NCBI GenBank assembly: GCA_028622995.1
Contig: JAJQJQ010000026.1
Coordinates: 2,170,001-2,234,000 of the forward strand
Length of the DNA stretch: 64,000 bases
DNA from: Panagrolaimus kolymaensis
Taxonomy: Eukaryota; Nematoda; Chromadorea; Rhabditida; Panagrolaimidae
Reading direction: 5' to 3'
Part shown: piece after piece, positions 12,099-26,100 of the stretch
How the letters are laid out: every line of letters begins with the position of its first letter
Position numbering within the stretch: the stretch's first letter is position 1
Position numbers and translations under genes: made by a program
Notes under the pieces: model-generated
The model's input: only the letters and a program-made list of their open reading frames with translations
Database searches by the model: none
Told to the model about the DNA's origin: nothing

Positions 12099-14031
12099 AT
12101 GCGGTTACTTATTTTTGTAGTAACTGCTCTCTTGATTTTAGCTGCTGATGCTGAAGGAAGAAGACATCATTCCAAAGATGTATATTTAAAGAAACCCAAA
12201 GAAATAGAAAATAGTCCCATTTATAAATCATTTAAATGGAATCCCAAACCTAATTCTGATGAAGATGGTGAAGAACTAGCTGATTCTGTATTTGAAAATC
12301 TTCAAGATGTAAGTTTCTTATCTCAAATTTTTTATTCAATTTACTTATATTTATTTTTTTAGAGACAAATTTATCGACGAATTAGCATTTGCATAAATTC
12401 ATCTGAAAGTGATGCCCTTGAAATAGTTGAAGGTGAAACATGTGAACGACAAGTTGCTATTGGTCGTTATCGAAATGATGTCAATGTTTCTGGATGGGGC
12501 ATTCTCGAAGTTGAAACCTTCCCCGGTTACCCTGATCAACTTCAAGCCTTTGCCGCTGGAGTTGCAGAAGGGCATTTAACAAAATTACAAATTTATTATC
12601 ATTGGAGAAATACCGTTGAAAAAATGTGTGATAATCAAAAAGAATATTGCAAAAAATTATACAAATATATTCAACAAAATCTTGATTGGCTTCGTACTAA
12701 AATTATTGCTACTCCTCCAACCGATTTATATTGGAATCAAGTCAATCTCACATACACTCAATTAACTGGAATTCATGAAGGTTATAGAAAGTCTAAAACA
12801 GCTTCTTTCAATCCAAATCTTTCCCTTATGCTTAATCCAATTTTAATGATTCAAATGTCTGGCGAACTTATTGATCTTAACAAAGCTTTAAATCGAACTT
12901 TTGATGCTGCAGTTGATGATCCAGAACCAAGCAAATGTTCAGGTTTCCTTAAAGTTACCGAAGGCAACAAAGATTTACTCTTTGCTCACGTTTCCATGTC
13001 TGGTTTCAATACCATGAATCGACTTATGAAACTTTATAAATTTGCTTTCAATAAGAAAGATGTTCCCGGCCATACTGTAGCTTTCTCAGGTTATGCTGGC
13101 GCTTTAGCTTCCGCTGATGATTACACCTTGATTAGCAGTGGATTGGCTTCCATTGAAACTACCATATCTGTTTTTAATGAAGAACTTTACGATTTAGTTA
13201 AACCTGAAGAACAAATTCATTGTTGGGTTCGTTCCATTGTTGCTAATCGACTTGCTCAGTAAGTTTTTATTAACGATTTTTTAACCTAGTTTTTAACCTC
13301 AAAAATTATTTTTTAGTAATGGAAGCGAATGGACAAAAATCTTTGCATATTACAATTCTGGAACTTACAATAATCAATGGACCGTTGTGGATTATAAACT
13401 TTTCAAACCTGAACAACCCCTTCCTCAATCAGATTTGGTTTGGATTTCTGAACAAGTTCCTGGTTATTGTGGAAGTCAAGACGTAACTTGGTTCTTAAAC
13501 AAATTCACCTATTGGCCAAGTTATAATATCCCATATACTAAATCAGTTACAACTAAAAGTGGATTTGATAAAAAAGCTGCTACCCTTAATTGGTGGAGAT
13601 GGGGTTATAGTCCAAGAGCAAGAATTTTCCATCGTGATCATGGAAAAGTAAAGGATATCGATACCTTACGGGCTTTGATGCGCTCAAATAATTACACCAT
13701 GGATGAATTCAGTAAATGCAATTGTAATCCTCCTTTCACCGCTGAAGCAGCAGTTTCAACTCGAGGCGATCTTAATCCCGCTAATGGAACATATGAAATT
13801 CCCGGCATGGGTCATCGCAATCATGGCTCACTCGATTATAAAGGAACCAGTTATAGCCTTTTCAAAAATCTTCAAATCAATGTTGTTGGTGGACCAACTT
13901 GGAGTGACACTATTCCACCATTTAGTTGGAATACCACTGATATCGTTTCTCCACATTTTGGTCAACCAACTTTATGGAAATTTGCTCCATTTACCACAGA
14001 ATGGGAAGCTAAAGTTGAAGTTGATTTATAA
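12099..14031 (+). CDS. Phospholipase B-like protein (Ntn hydrolase)
   Basis: Secreted or lysosomal amidase-like protein of the PLBD/LAMA family. Three exons (12099-12308, 12363-13258, 13317-14031) give 606 aa, the usual precursor length. A clear signal peptide (hydrophobic LLIFVVTALLILAADA) comes first. The expected autoproteolytic nucleophile is the Cys near residue 262 in KCSGFLKV, preceded by an acidic DDPEPS linker; this is where family members self-cleave into two chains. Conserved segments include the SGYAGALASADDY stretch, the WTIxDYK-like strand (WTVVDYKLF), the STRGDLNP motif and HRNHGSLDYK. Several N-linked glycosylation sites (NLT, NRT, NGT, NTT) fit lysosomal targeting. An AATAAA signal lies at 14104-14109, 73 nt past the stop. 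Identification is firm; the natural substrate of the family is unsettled. Confidence 0.93.
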
Positions 14032-17000
14032 TTGTTTTTGTTTTGCATAGTTTTTTTCGTATTTGTTATTTTTATATTTATTTGTATTTTTTGTTTAGTT
14101 TGAAATAAAATTTTGAAAAAAATTAATTGTTTTAAAAAAACAAAAAAAGGCATTAATATTTTTATAAATGTTAAATTGCTTCCTTTTCCTTTTCTCGTTT
14201 TTATACACCGTTGTTTTTTTAAGCAGCAAACAACTGCAAACCACCAAAACGCTTTTTCTTTTCGTCCATCAGTGGTGTTCACTTTTAATGAAGCCTATTT
14301 TCTTTTTTCCTTTCTTCTTCTTTTTGTTGTTGGTATTGTTTGTGTCGTCTAGTTTATTTTTAAGCATTATGGAATAAAAAGAAACTCTTTAAAACAAAAC
14401 CCAAGCTCAAAGCGTTCGTTTTCCTTTTGGCTTGTCCATTTTTCTTTGCGGGTGTCGCATCGAATGTTTTTTTATCCTTTTATTTTTTTTGGCTTTGACT
14501 CAAAGCTGGTATCTTTTAGAAATGCCAAAATCCTAAAAATCAAGATTATCATTTTTTCAGGTTATTAGCTCTCATAATAAAAACTAAAGCCATTTTTTGG
14601 ATGTGTAATAAATGTTATTTGCCTGCAATAAAGAGACTATTAAATGACCGTTGCTGTTTCTGTCATTTACTCACTTTCTGACCTTTTGTAAACGCAATTG
14701 GGTTTTCTAGCATTAAAAAAAGAGAAGATGCTCGTTGTCTATTTTTTTTATCCTCCTTCATTTTTAATTTCTTTTTCCTTGCGGCTGTTATTCATTCTAC
14801 ACTCATCCTTCCTTTTTCCTTAAAAAAAACTTTTCATTTTGGCAAAAACCTTTCTTCGGCGGCGCAATATTTTTTGTGGGGCTTTTACTTTATTTTATTC
14901 TAAACAAAAAAAACTCATTTCTCATTTTTTCCACAACTTATGGATGGAAATGGCGTTTTTTCTTTCCATTAAAAATAAATAATCCTTTGTCCACCAAAGA
15001 AAAATTCAACTTTATTTTTAACTTTTTTGTTTCATGTATTTTTTAAAGCTTAAATTTCTCATTTATTTAAACGCTAAAATAATGGGTTTTCGTGCATTTT
15101 TCATTCACGTCTATTTTCGAACATAACAAAAAAATAGAGAGGGACGAAATGAAGAGGAACTGCGTCAGGCAAAAGAAAAAAAGATGTTGAACGCATTTTT
15201 TTTCTGTTTGCTCTTTTCCCTCTCTGGTTCTTTATGTGTTTGCAAAAAGGGGAGATGACTGCTAAAAAGAAAGCTCATTTTTCTGCTAATAAAAAAATTC
15301 ATTCATTTCCCAAATAAAAAAATAGTGGCCACCTTTATCTTTCATTTATTTCTTTTATTTTTTTAATTTATGTATTTTTCATATATAAAAAAGAAGGCAG
15401 ATGCCAAAAACAACTACATTTTCATTTTCTTTCCTTTTATTGATTCAACACACAATTTTAGCTTATTTTTTTGGTGGCGCGGGTGACAAACAACTAACAC
15501 AAAAATAAAAAAAAGTGCTTCTCTTTAGAGTTTATTGCTTTTTTCTATAATTTTTTTTATTATTTAATATAAATGAAAAAAAATAGTAGTGGCACCAAAA
15601 AAAAATAATACCCCGTCCCGTTTTTTGGAATGACTAATTTTTTTAGGTGATAAGTGAGTTAAAAAAATGCTGGGACAAAAAAAAGTGAAGCAAAAAAATG
15701 AAAAACAATTATTTTTCATTGACTTTTTCTATTTTTTCCTTTGCAAAAAATATATTTAAAGCATAAAAAACATGAAAGGAAGAATTCTATTTTTGATTTG
15801 ATATTGTGTTTTCGTTTCTGATTTTTTAAAGAATAATAACTTTGAACTAAATAAATATTTTATTTTTTTTAATCAAGATTAACTTTGTTTTTTCATTTAA
15901 AATTCTTTTTTTCTCGCCTTTAAGGAATTTAATTGACAAAACAAGAAACTTTTGTTATTCTTTTTTTTGTTGATAAAATTAATGAGAGGAAAGTATAAAA
16001 ACAGAGACAAAAAAATTGTTTTTTTCATTTTTTGATCTTAGACGACAAATATTATTTAAGGCATGTGAATGAGAGACGTTTCTGGGTCATACTTATCACT
16101 TATCTCGATCGCACTTTTTTTTTCTTTATCTCACAAAGGGTCAGAGAATACGCGAAAGGTATAAAATTTTTGTTGTGAAGATGTTTTTCTATTTTTTTCA
16201 TCGAGCTGGGGATTTTAAATGGCAGTTTTTTGTGCATTATTTGTCTCTTTTTTCGGTGCAGAGTGACCTTGCACGACGTTGTTCTCTGATTTATTTTATG
16301 CAAATTGTTTTTCTTTTTTGCTGTACATTTTTTAAATTTGCATTGATAAAATGAGTACTTTGAAATTTTTGTAAATACTCCATTTAAAATGCGATCTCAG
16401 TCTAACGACTTTTTTTGACTGATTACTTATTACTACTACTCGCATTTTATTTGTTTTGCACATATTTTTTCCCCTTTTTGACCATGTGATGTTTTTTTAT
16501 GGAAAATACCTAATTTGTACAAAAATTGACATATGATTTCATTCTTATCATAATTTTGCGCAAACACATACCTTTTTCACATGGAATCGTCTACTGCCCC
16601 TTATTTTTTGTCTTTATATTCGACTTTGATCAATCAGCGTTCACTTAGGTTTTACTATTATTTGTCAATGTGTTTATTCAAAATTAATTTCTTCTTATTT
16701 GATTGTTTTAAAAAAACTAAAATAAAACGGACACTTTTATTTGCAGTCTAAAATTTTTGCTGATGTGAATGTCCAGACGATTTTTATTGTTCAGCTCTTT
16801 TTTTAATTTTAAGATATTCGTTCGTTCCTATTTTCGTTTTTTTTGTTATTGGAAAAGTCCTTTTCATTTCATCTCTTGCACCCAGTTTAAAAAATTTTGT
16901 TGAAAATAATTTGGATAGATCGTGAAAGAGATAAAAAGAGTAAAAGTTTAAAAGATAAAGAATTCTCGAATATTTTGATGGATATAATTTTTCCGAAAAC

Positions 17001-17100
17001 GAACGTGAAATTAAGGTGTCTATTTTATTTCCTTTTTTAAATTAATTTTTTCTTCTTCATATTTAATTTTCATTTGTTCCTTTAGACCTGTTATATAAAA
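14032..17100. other. Long intergenic region, no gene seen
   Basis: About 3 kb of AT-rich DNA with many A and T homopolymers between the PLB-like gene and glutamate synthase. Reading frames are short, Phe/Lys-rich and lack splice-consistent continuation. A possible non-coding first exon of glutamate synthase ends in the last 100 nt. Confidence 0.6.
17081..17085 (+). other. Probable 5' UTR splice or trans-splice acceptor of glutamate synthase
   Basis: A strong nematode acceptor (TTCCTTTAG) lies 15 nt before the ATG. A donor-like AAG/GTGTCT sits about 70 nt upstream, so this could be a 5' UTR intron; equally it could be a spliced-leader acceptor. The sequence does not decide between them. Confidence 0.45.
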
Positions 17101-20100
17101 ATGGTTTTACTATCTAAAGAGCAGTTTGAACTTGCTGAACGTACCACTTTGTGGGATCCTAAACTTGAAAAAGATGCATGTGGTGTTGGATTTGTTACTT
17201 CCATTAAAGGAGTTCAAACTCATAAAGTTAGTTTTTTAATTCTCTAGAACTTCACAAAAAAAAGGCCAAAGTTATAAAAAAATGAGTACTAAAACCTTTT
17301 TGTTTTTCCAGATCCTTCAAGATGGTCGAATCATGCTTGAGAGAATGGCTCATCGAGGAGCATGTGCATGCGATAATGATTCAGGGGATGGCGCAGGTGT
17401 ATTATCATCCATTCCAGATCAGCTTTATCGTGATGAAATCAAAGAGTAAGTCTCTTATTTCTTGTAACTTTTGAATCAAAATAAAACCCTTTTTTTAATT
17501 TTAGGACTCTTGGAATTGATTTACCACCATCGGGTCAATATGCCACGGGTATGCTTTTCATGGAAAAAGATTCATACAAACAAGCAAAGGAATCATTTGC
17601 TGATTTAATCCGAGGTTGTGAACTTAAATTAATTGGTTGGAGAAAGCTTAAAACCAATTCGGAATCATTGGGAAAAGAAGCAAGAAAGACTGAACCATGC
17701 ATTCGACAAGTTTTTGTTACAGCTGATTATGCAGATGATAAAGATAAATTTGATAGACATGTTTATCTTTTACGAAAGCAAGCCACTCATCAACTTGCAA
17801 AACAAAGTGTTCCATGCTATATTGTATCTTTATCATCTTCAACCATTGTATATAAAGGCCAATTTACTCCTCATCAACTTTACAAATATTATTTGGATTT
17901 AACTAATCCTAATTTTATTACTCATATCGCTTTGGTACATTCTCGATTTTCAACTAATACTTTTCCAAGTTGGAGTCGAGCCCAGCCTAATCGAATGTTA
18001 GCACATAATGGTGAAATAAATACACTTCGAGGAAATATTAATTTTATGAGAGCTCGAGAAGGTGTGATGCATAGCGCTCAATATGGCGAAGATGTTCAGA
18101 AACTTTATCCCGTCGTTGAAGAACATATGACGGATTCAGGATGTTTTGATAATGTCTTAGAATTTCTTGTTCGTGCCAGTGGAAGAGCTCTCCCTGAAGC
18201 TGCAATGTTGATGGTTCCTGAAGCATGGGAAAAGGATGAAGATATGGGTCAAGATAAGCGATCATTTTATCGATGGGCTGCAATGCTTATGGAACCATGG
18301 GATGGACCAGGTTTGCATCATCATAAATAATTTTGAATTATAACTTATTTGCATTCTTTTTTTAGCCCTCTTGGCATTTAGTGATGGAAGATATGTTGGT
18401 GCAATATTGGATCGAAATGGTCTTCGACCTGCAAGATATTACCTTACATCCGATGACCACCTATATCTTTCCAGTGAAGTTGGGGTTAATGACATTCCAG
18501 TAGAAAATATTGTTAAAAAGGTTAGTAATTAATATAAAATTTATACAGCCAGAGATAAGTGTGATATATACTGATTTCTCCTTGTTTTTTGCCTACGCCG
18601 TCTAAATTTTCTTGGACAACAATAACGCAAAAGCAGTAGCAGCAGCGGGGTGCTTAGTTACAAAAAATAAAAAACACACATAATTCATGGGTGTTTAACA
18701 TGTTCATTGGGGCGTTAGGCGATTCCACATTTCCAATAGCTATGATCCCATTTGTCAAAAATAAAAAAGTGTTTTCCTTTTTCTTAAAAAGTCAAGAAAA
18801 AAATAACATTTTGTCATTTCCGTTTTAAAAACATTTTTTTTTTCAAGAAAAATGTTGATGCAAAAATCTGTCAAAAAATTTAAAGAATAACAACATTGGG
18901 TAGGCGATTGGCGATTGTTTTCAAGGTGCAAAGTCTAAAATAAAACATTGTTTATTATTTTCTTTTCTTTTTTGTTTCCGAGAATGACAAGCAAACGAAA
19001 ATCAACATGAGAATTATTTATTCTTCTTTTTTTAAATAAGCAATATACACAGTTTTTATTGTAAAAAAAATTACAAATTCTCTCCTTTTTTATTATTCAA
19101 AACACTCACAGATAATTATTTTTTTTTGACCCTCAGACTTGGCTTAAAATAGTTTGATTAGTGATTGATTAAAGTGGCGACAGAGATAGAAAAATTAAGA
19201 CAATTAAAACACAAACATTAGAAGAAGTAGAAAAATAGAGGCGCATTTAAAATGCAAAAAGATTGTGACCTATCAATCTTTGGCGGACGTAGGAAAAAAG
19301 TTTAATTTAAAAAAATAACAATAGCGGCAAATATTTAAATTAACAAAAAATGTTTTGGTCTCACTTAAAAATTGTAAATGACCTAAGTTGCATAGAGATT
19401 TTTTTTACAAATGGAAATTATTTATTGATATTCAACAAAAGCACTACGTTTTCCAAATCGCATTGTTCCAAGTGGGCTACGTTTCATATTCATATAATCA
19501 AATTCACTTGCGGCTGAAGATAAATCACGTTTACCAAATCGCATAACTCCTAATGGAGAACTTCGTTTACCAAATCTCATGGTTCCAAGTGGAGAACTAC
19601 GCTTTCCAAACCGCATGGTTCCTAATGGGGAACTTCTTTTTCCAAAACGCATAGTTCCAAGTGGAGATCGAATATCGCGTTGTGCTTCACTTTCAGTCAT
19701 TTCAGTGGTGCTTCGTTTTTGATATGGATCATAGATGTTAGCATCTTCATCCAAATTAAATGCATCCACAACCGTTGACGGAATGGGATTCATTTGAGCT
19801 GAAAATATATTATTTATTATCAGAAAATAACTTTTTATTAAATTTAGTAGCTAAAAGCCACTAATAAAAAAGTGTGTTGAATATATTTCTAACCTTGTCG
19901 CTTACCATAAATTACACTAACGCATAAACAAACAATTAATAAACCAATACAATATTGAGACATCATTTTTATATTAAAGCTAAGATGATGTTTTTGAGTT
20001 TCAAGCCACTGCCAAACAATCTTTATTATTTTCAAAAAAAAGAACTTTGAGACAGAGCGTTTGAGATAATAATATGTATGCTATTTTGATTTTTAAGTTT

Positions 20101-23100
20101 GCTTTATGTATGACTAAATTTTTGTATGCTTGATTTAGCAATTGATATTATGAATTTTGGCATTTCTTTTAAGAACATGTAAAGAAATATTTCATAGAGA
20201 TTTTTGGGGAAAGTTAGGCCAAGTGTGTAACAGATTTCCTGGGCGTGAACGTTAAAAATTTAAATTTTTTCATGGTAAAAATAAAAATTATAGGAAAGGT
20301 GTGAAAGGCGGTGCTCTTACCAGTTTTTTTTTTTATTTTTAAGTGGTTTTTTCTCTTTTGCTGGCAAATCCATCATCCACCCACTCAAATACACATATAT
20401 TCTTATTCTTACATCATTTCATTTTTTTAATGCTTATTTAGGCATTAGCAACAACAATTCTTTCCATATTTTTTTTTCTTTTACTTTTTTTAAAAGATCA
20501 AGCAACTGCCACTTTAAAACTTTTTTGCATTGCTTTTCACCTTCCTCAACATTAAAATATGCTTGAATTCAGATAGATTTCATATACTTTAGAGGGAAAG
20601 ATTTTCAAGGAATTGAAAAAATAAAAAATAACTTTGAACTTCTGTCGCATTTTTTTTATATTTATTTTTTATTAACATTATTTATTAAGGGTTTACACCA
20701 ACATAGATATTCATAAAAAAACTGCGCTTGCAAAAAAAAAGTAGAAAATTAGTTACAGTTAAAGAAAAAAATATTAAAAATAATTAAAATTTATAAACAA
20801 AACACTGACAGACAAAAAAATATATATTGTTGATTCACGGAGACACGGAACACTTTCGGTAATTATATTTTCAAAGGGGGAAACTCAAAGGATGGTAAAA
20901 AATTTTTTGGGGAATACATTAAGATACAATAGAAAAACCAGTACGAGGCAAAATTTAAAAAATAGCAAACAAATAAATAAATATAATAAGATATCTTTTT
21001 TAAAAAATCATGCAAAACTAAAAACTTTTTTTCAACGCCATTTTTGAAAAAAAGAATTTAAATAAATTAAAATAATTTCTATGTGAAATAATAATACTTG
21101 TCTTTATTTTTTATAGTATTTTTTTATTAACAAAAATTTTTGCGCTTCATTATTCGTTGGAAGCTACAACTTCTTGATCATAAGTTGTTGAAGGCCATGA
21201 ACGTTTACCAAATCGAACGGGTTCACGAAAAGTTGCGATGCCTCGCTTTCCAAATCGAATAGGTTCACTTCGAAAACGTTTGACTTCAGAAAAACGAGGA
21301 ACAAATAAATTATTATCTGCTACTGGAAGCAAATATGCGTTAGATAAATGCATGGCATCATTTTGCTACAAAAAAAATTAAAGTAATTAGTTTTGAGATT
21401 TAAGATTTAAGAAACTTACCCCAATAATAAAACAAAAAGAAATTACAAGTAAAATAGCAGCAGCAAATTTGGAATACATCTTGGTGTACGGGTGAATTAA
21501 ATGACAACTTACTCAACAAAGTGATGAGAAGATAAATTGTCACAACAAAGTTATGGGATTTCTCTAAAATTACAGACTTCTTTTATACGTTGTTGTCTTT
21601 CGACATTTAAACTACGATCACGCCTTATGGGATTTCGAATTTACTTTTTCTTACGCGTTTTCACAATTTATAGGTAAAAAAGAGCTAAATGAGATTGCGT
21701 TGGCTGTTGCCTTTTTTATAACAAAAAAATATAGATAGGTAATTCAACAAACACATGTGTGTATGTAAAGTGTTAGAGTTACAAAAGTTATATTAAAATT
21801 CCCAAAAGATTTTCCTTCTGACGTTTATTTAAGTTTTGATAAACAACTTTTAATATGAAATTTTTTTTATAATATTAATTCTCAAAAGAGAAAGTAATTC
21901 TAAAAAGGTTATGAAAGAAAGAAATCGTTAAAAATATAACAAAACTTTATTTTTTTACTTCGCGTTTAGTTGTTTGAATCATTCAACAACTTTTTAAATT
22001 TAAAGGAACAAGCTTTAAGTAAAATTTGTTAAGGGTTTTTAGGGCGTTTTTATTTATAATTGAGACAAGGATGGATATCATATTATATAATTTGAGAATC
22101 GTTTAGTATCTTTTTTTCACGCACGTAAATGGCGCTGAAGTAAAAAGTAAAATAAAAAGATGCCATTTCTTGGTGTTGTTTTTTTTGGTAAGCAAAAATA
22201 ATTCTTGTTGGTTGGAGTCATTTCCGTATACCATCAGACTCACACCAAAAAATAATTTAAAGCAAAGCTTAATAAGCTTAAGAAATTGTAATTTTTTACA
22301 CCATCTATGACCTTAATTGTTTGTTCAAATGAACCAAAAAAGAGGATTAAAATTAGCACAAAAAATAAAATTTTACATATTTTAAAGCATTTTCTAACCT
22401 AAATAACAATGCCCACAAAGACTATGACTCAAACATCTCCCAATGGGATTATGTGATATTTTTTGTCCTTCTTTTCGTTGTTATTGTTATAAAAGTAGTA
22501 GGCATATATTTCCCTAGTGATAAGTTTATTTTAAAAAACAAGAAAAAACACATAAAAAACATTAATTGCTATAAATCGTAAAAAAAAGAAGCTAAAAGGC
22601 AATAATAATGACAAATGATTATTGTTAGCTGACATGACAATCTTAAAACTAAAACCAATAAATATCGCATTAAAATTTTATGGACCAAAGACAAAAGTAA
22701 ATGATGCATTATTTCCAGGACCGACTTCGACCAGGAAAAATGCTTCTCGTGGATACAGTAAATAAGAAAATTGAAGAAGATGACGATTTAAAGTATCGAA
22801 TTTCCACAACTCGTCTATATAAAAAATTAACCCATAATCGAGTTTATTTGGATCAACTTCGAAAAGATGATGTTTTGTCTCATGGGGCCATAACCAATGA
22901 GTATATTATCAAAAAGCATCTACAAGCTGAAGGAGTTTTGGATGGAAGATATGAAAGAAGCCGAAAAGCTCCAAATAGTCGCAAACGTGATTTAGTTTTA
23001 CATTCGGATCGACGCTTGATGCTTTTTTCATACACTCCTGATACCTTTAGCATGATTTTGGTTCCTATGATTGCAGAAAAGTTAGTCATCCATCAATTTT

Positions 23101-26100
23101 ATTTTACCCTTCAAATTCTAATTTTTTATTTTTTCCAGGAAAGAAGCCCTTGGCTCTATGGGAAATGATGCAGCTCTTGCTTGCTTATCTGAATATAGTC
23201 CCCTCCTTTCCAATTACTTCCAACAACTTTTCGCTCAAGTTACTAATCCTCCAATTGATCCATTCCGAGAACAAATTGTTATGTCCCTTCGATGCCCAAT
23301 TGGCCCTGAATCTAATCTTCTTGATCCTGAACAAGAACTTGAAAGTCGTCTCCTTCTTGATCAACCTGTACTTTCACTTGTTGACTTAGAAGTTTTAAAA
23401 CGAACTAGTTACAAACGATGGAGTTCAAAGACCATCGATATTGTATATCCTACAAGACATGGTGCAAAAGGTCTCCTTCCTGCTCTTGATCGAATTTGCA
23501 GTGAAGCATGTGCAGCGGCCCTTGATGGATTTCCTATTCTCATCCTTTCCGATCGGAAAGTTGATAAAGATTCAGTTCCAATTGCTTCCAATCTTGCATT
23601 GGGTGCAGTTCATCAATGCCTCATTAAACAGCGCCTTCGTATGCAAGTTGCATTGGTTGTTGAATCAGGAGAAGTTAAACAAGTTCATGACTTTTGTGTT
23701 CTCTTGGGATATGGCGCTGACGCGGTTTGTCCATATATGGTTTATGAAACATGTTATCGCTTGAGAAATATGGGATTAATTGACAAAGATCTCACTGATG
23801 ATGCAGTATGTTACTTTTTTGTTACGCAATTTTTGCGTAAGTAAGTAATTAGTTTGTTTTTAGATTTATGAAGGCTACAAAGCTGGCATTGAAAGAGGCA
23901 TTTTTAAAGTTATGGCAAAAATGGGAATTTCCACTTTACATTCTTACAAAGGAGCACAAATTTTTGAAATTGTTGGTTTGGCCCAAGAAGTGGTAGATCG
24001 ATGTTTCACTAATTCCGTCTCCCGTCTTGGTGGAGCAGATTTTGATATCCTTGCCCAAGAAGCCATGCGTCGACATAATATGGCTTATCCCACTCGTGAA
24101 TCGGAAACAAGCGACAATTATCTCTATGGTGACAGTCGAGTTTTAGTTAGCTATGGTGTATATCATTGGAGAGCAGGGGGTGAAAAGCATATTAATGAAC
24201 CATTAAATATTGCAAAATTACAAGCAGCAGCAAGATTAAATGATAAAAAAAGTTATCAAGAATTTTCACAAGCTTCAAATATGGCTCAACGATTATGCAC
24301 ACTTCGAGGCCAACTTGAAATTAAAACAAATGCAACCCTTCAAATTCCGTTAGAAGATGTTGAATCTGCAGCAGAAATAGTTAAACGCTTTGTTACGGGT
24401 GCTATGTCATTTGGAAGTATTTCATGGGAAACTCATACAGCTCTCGCAATTGCAATGAATAGTATTGGCGCCAAATCTAATACAGGCGAAGGTGGAGAAA
24501 AGCCAGAAAGATATCGAAAAGGTCAAGATCATAATAATAATATTCGTTCATCCATCAAACAAGTTGCTTCGGCTCGTTTCGGAGTTAATAGTTCATATTT
24601 GGCAAATGCAGATGAACTTCAAATTAAAATGGCTCAAGGAGCTAAACCTGGAGAAGGAGGTGAACTTCCAGGCCACAAAGTTACAAAAGAAATTGCTGCA
24701 ACGAGAAAATCCACTCCTGGTGTTGGACTTATTTCTCCTCCACCTCATCACGATATTTACAGCATTGAAGATTTAGCTCAACTTATTTATGATCTCAAAT
24801 GCGCAAATCCCCGCGCAAGAGTGAGTGTAAAATTGGTATCCGAAGCAGGTGTAGGTATTGTTGCTGCTGGTGTTGCTAAAGGCAATGCAGATCATATTAC
24901 TATTTCCGGCCATGATGGTGGCACAGGTGCCTCCAGTTGGACCGGTATCAAACATGCTGGACTTCCATGGGAACTTGGTGTATCTGAAACTCATCAAGTT
25001 TTAACAATGAATAATCTTCGATCTCGTATTGTCCTTCAAGCAGATGGTCAAATTCGTACAGGTCGAGATGTCATGATTGCTGCTTTACTTGGTGCAGATG
25101 AATTTGGAATGTCTACTGCTCCTTTAATTGTTTTGGGCTGCACAATGATGCGAAAATGCCATTTGAATACTTGCCCTGTTGGTGTTGCAACTCAAGATCC
25201 TATTCTTCGAGCTAAATTTGCTGGAAAACCTGAATATGTAGTTAATTACATGTTTATGGTAGCTGAAGAAGTTCGATATTTCTTAGCAAAACTTGGACTT
25301 CGTAAACTTTCTGAAGCTGTTGGCCGAGTTGATTTACTTTATGCAAATCCAAGTCCAATCAATAAAAAAGCAACTTTACTTGAATTTGGTTCAATACTTG
25401 CTAACGCTGCTATGATGTTCCCAGATGTTAATATTAAAGGCGGTTCAGTTAAACAACTACATGAAATTAGTGGTTTGGAAAAGGAAATAATCAATGAAGA
25501 TCTCAAAGGTTTCTTTGATGGCCCAGCACAAAAGAAAGTCATTGGCCCTAAACTTATTAAAAATACTGATCGAGCGTTTGGTGCAAGATTAAGCTATGAA
25601 GTATGTTTAATTTTAGATGTTTGCATGTCTAAATTTGATTTTTTTAGATTTCCATTAGATACGGTGAAGCTGGTCTCAGTGATGACCAAAGCATTGAAAT
25701 AAATCTTCAAGGTGCAGCAGGTCAAAGCTTCTGTGCATTCCTTGCTAAAGGTGCCACAGTGAATCTTGAAGGTGATGCAAATGACTACGTTGGTAAATGC
25801 CTTTCGGGTGGAAAAATTGTTATTAAACCATGGGAAAAAGCAACTTATCCATCAGAAGATAATGTAATCATTGGAAACGTTGCATTTTATGGTGCTACTT
25901 CTGGAACAGCTTTTATTCGAGGCATTGGTGGCGAACGTTTTGCAGTTAGAAATTCAGGTGCCACAGCTATTATTGAAGGTGTTGGAGATCATGGTTGTGA
26001 ATACATGACTGGTGGCTTAGTTATTATTCTCAAAAACTTTGGTCGTAATTTCGCTGCTGCTATGTCTGGTGGCATTGCATATGTTTTTGATCAGTAAGTT

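Larger units (their letters stand above)
18521..22718 (+). other. Giant glutamate synthase intron hosting two neuropeptide genes
   Basis: Intron between residues 407 and 408, donor AAG/GTTAGT and acceptor ATTTCCAG; frame is kept exactly. The other introns of the gene except one are 46-100 nt. Outside the flp-3 and flp-2 genes it holds only AT-rich sequence, which must include their promoters. Confidence 0.9.

Noticed and set aside
14032..17100. Small genes in the 3-kb gap before glutamate synthase
   Set aside because: Frames are short, Phe/Lys-rich, lack signal peptides or domains and have no consistent splicing.
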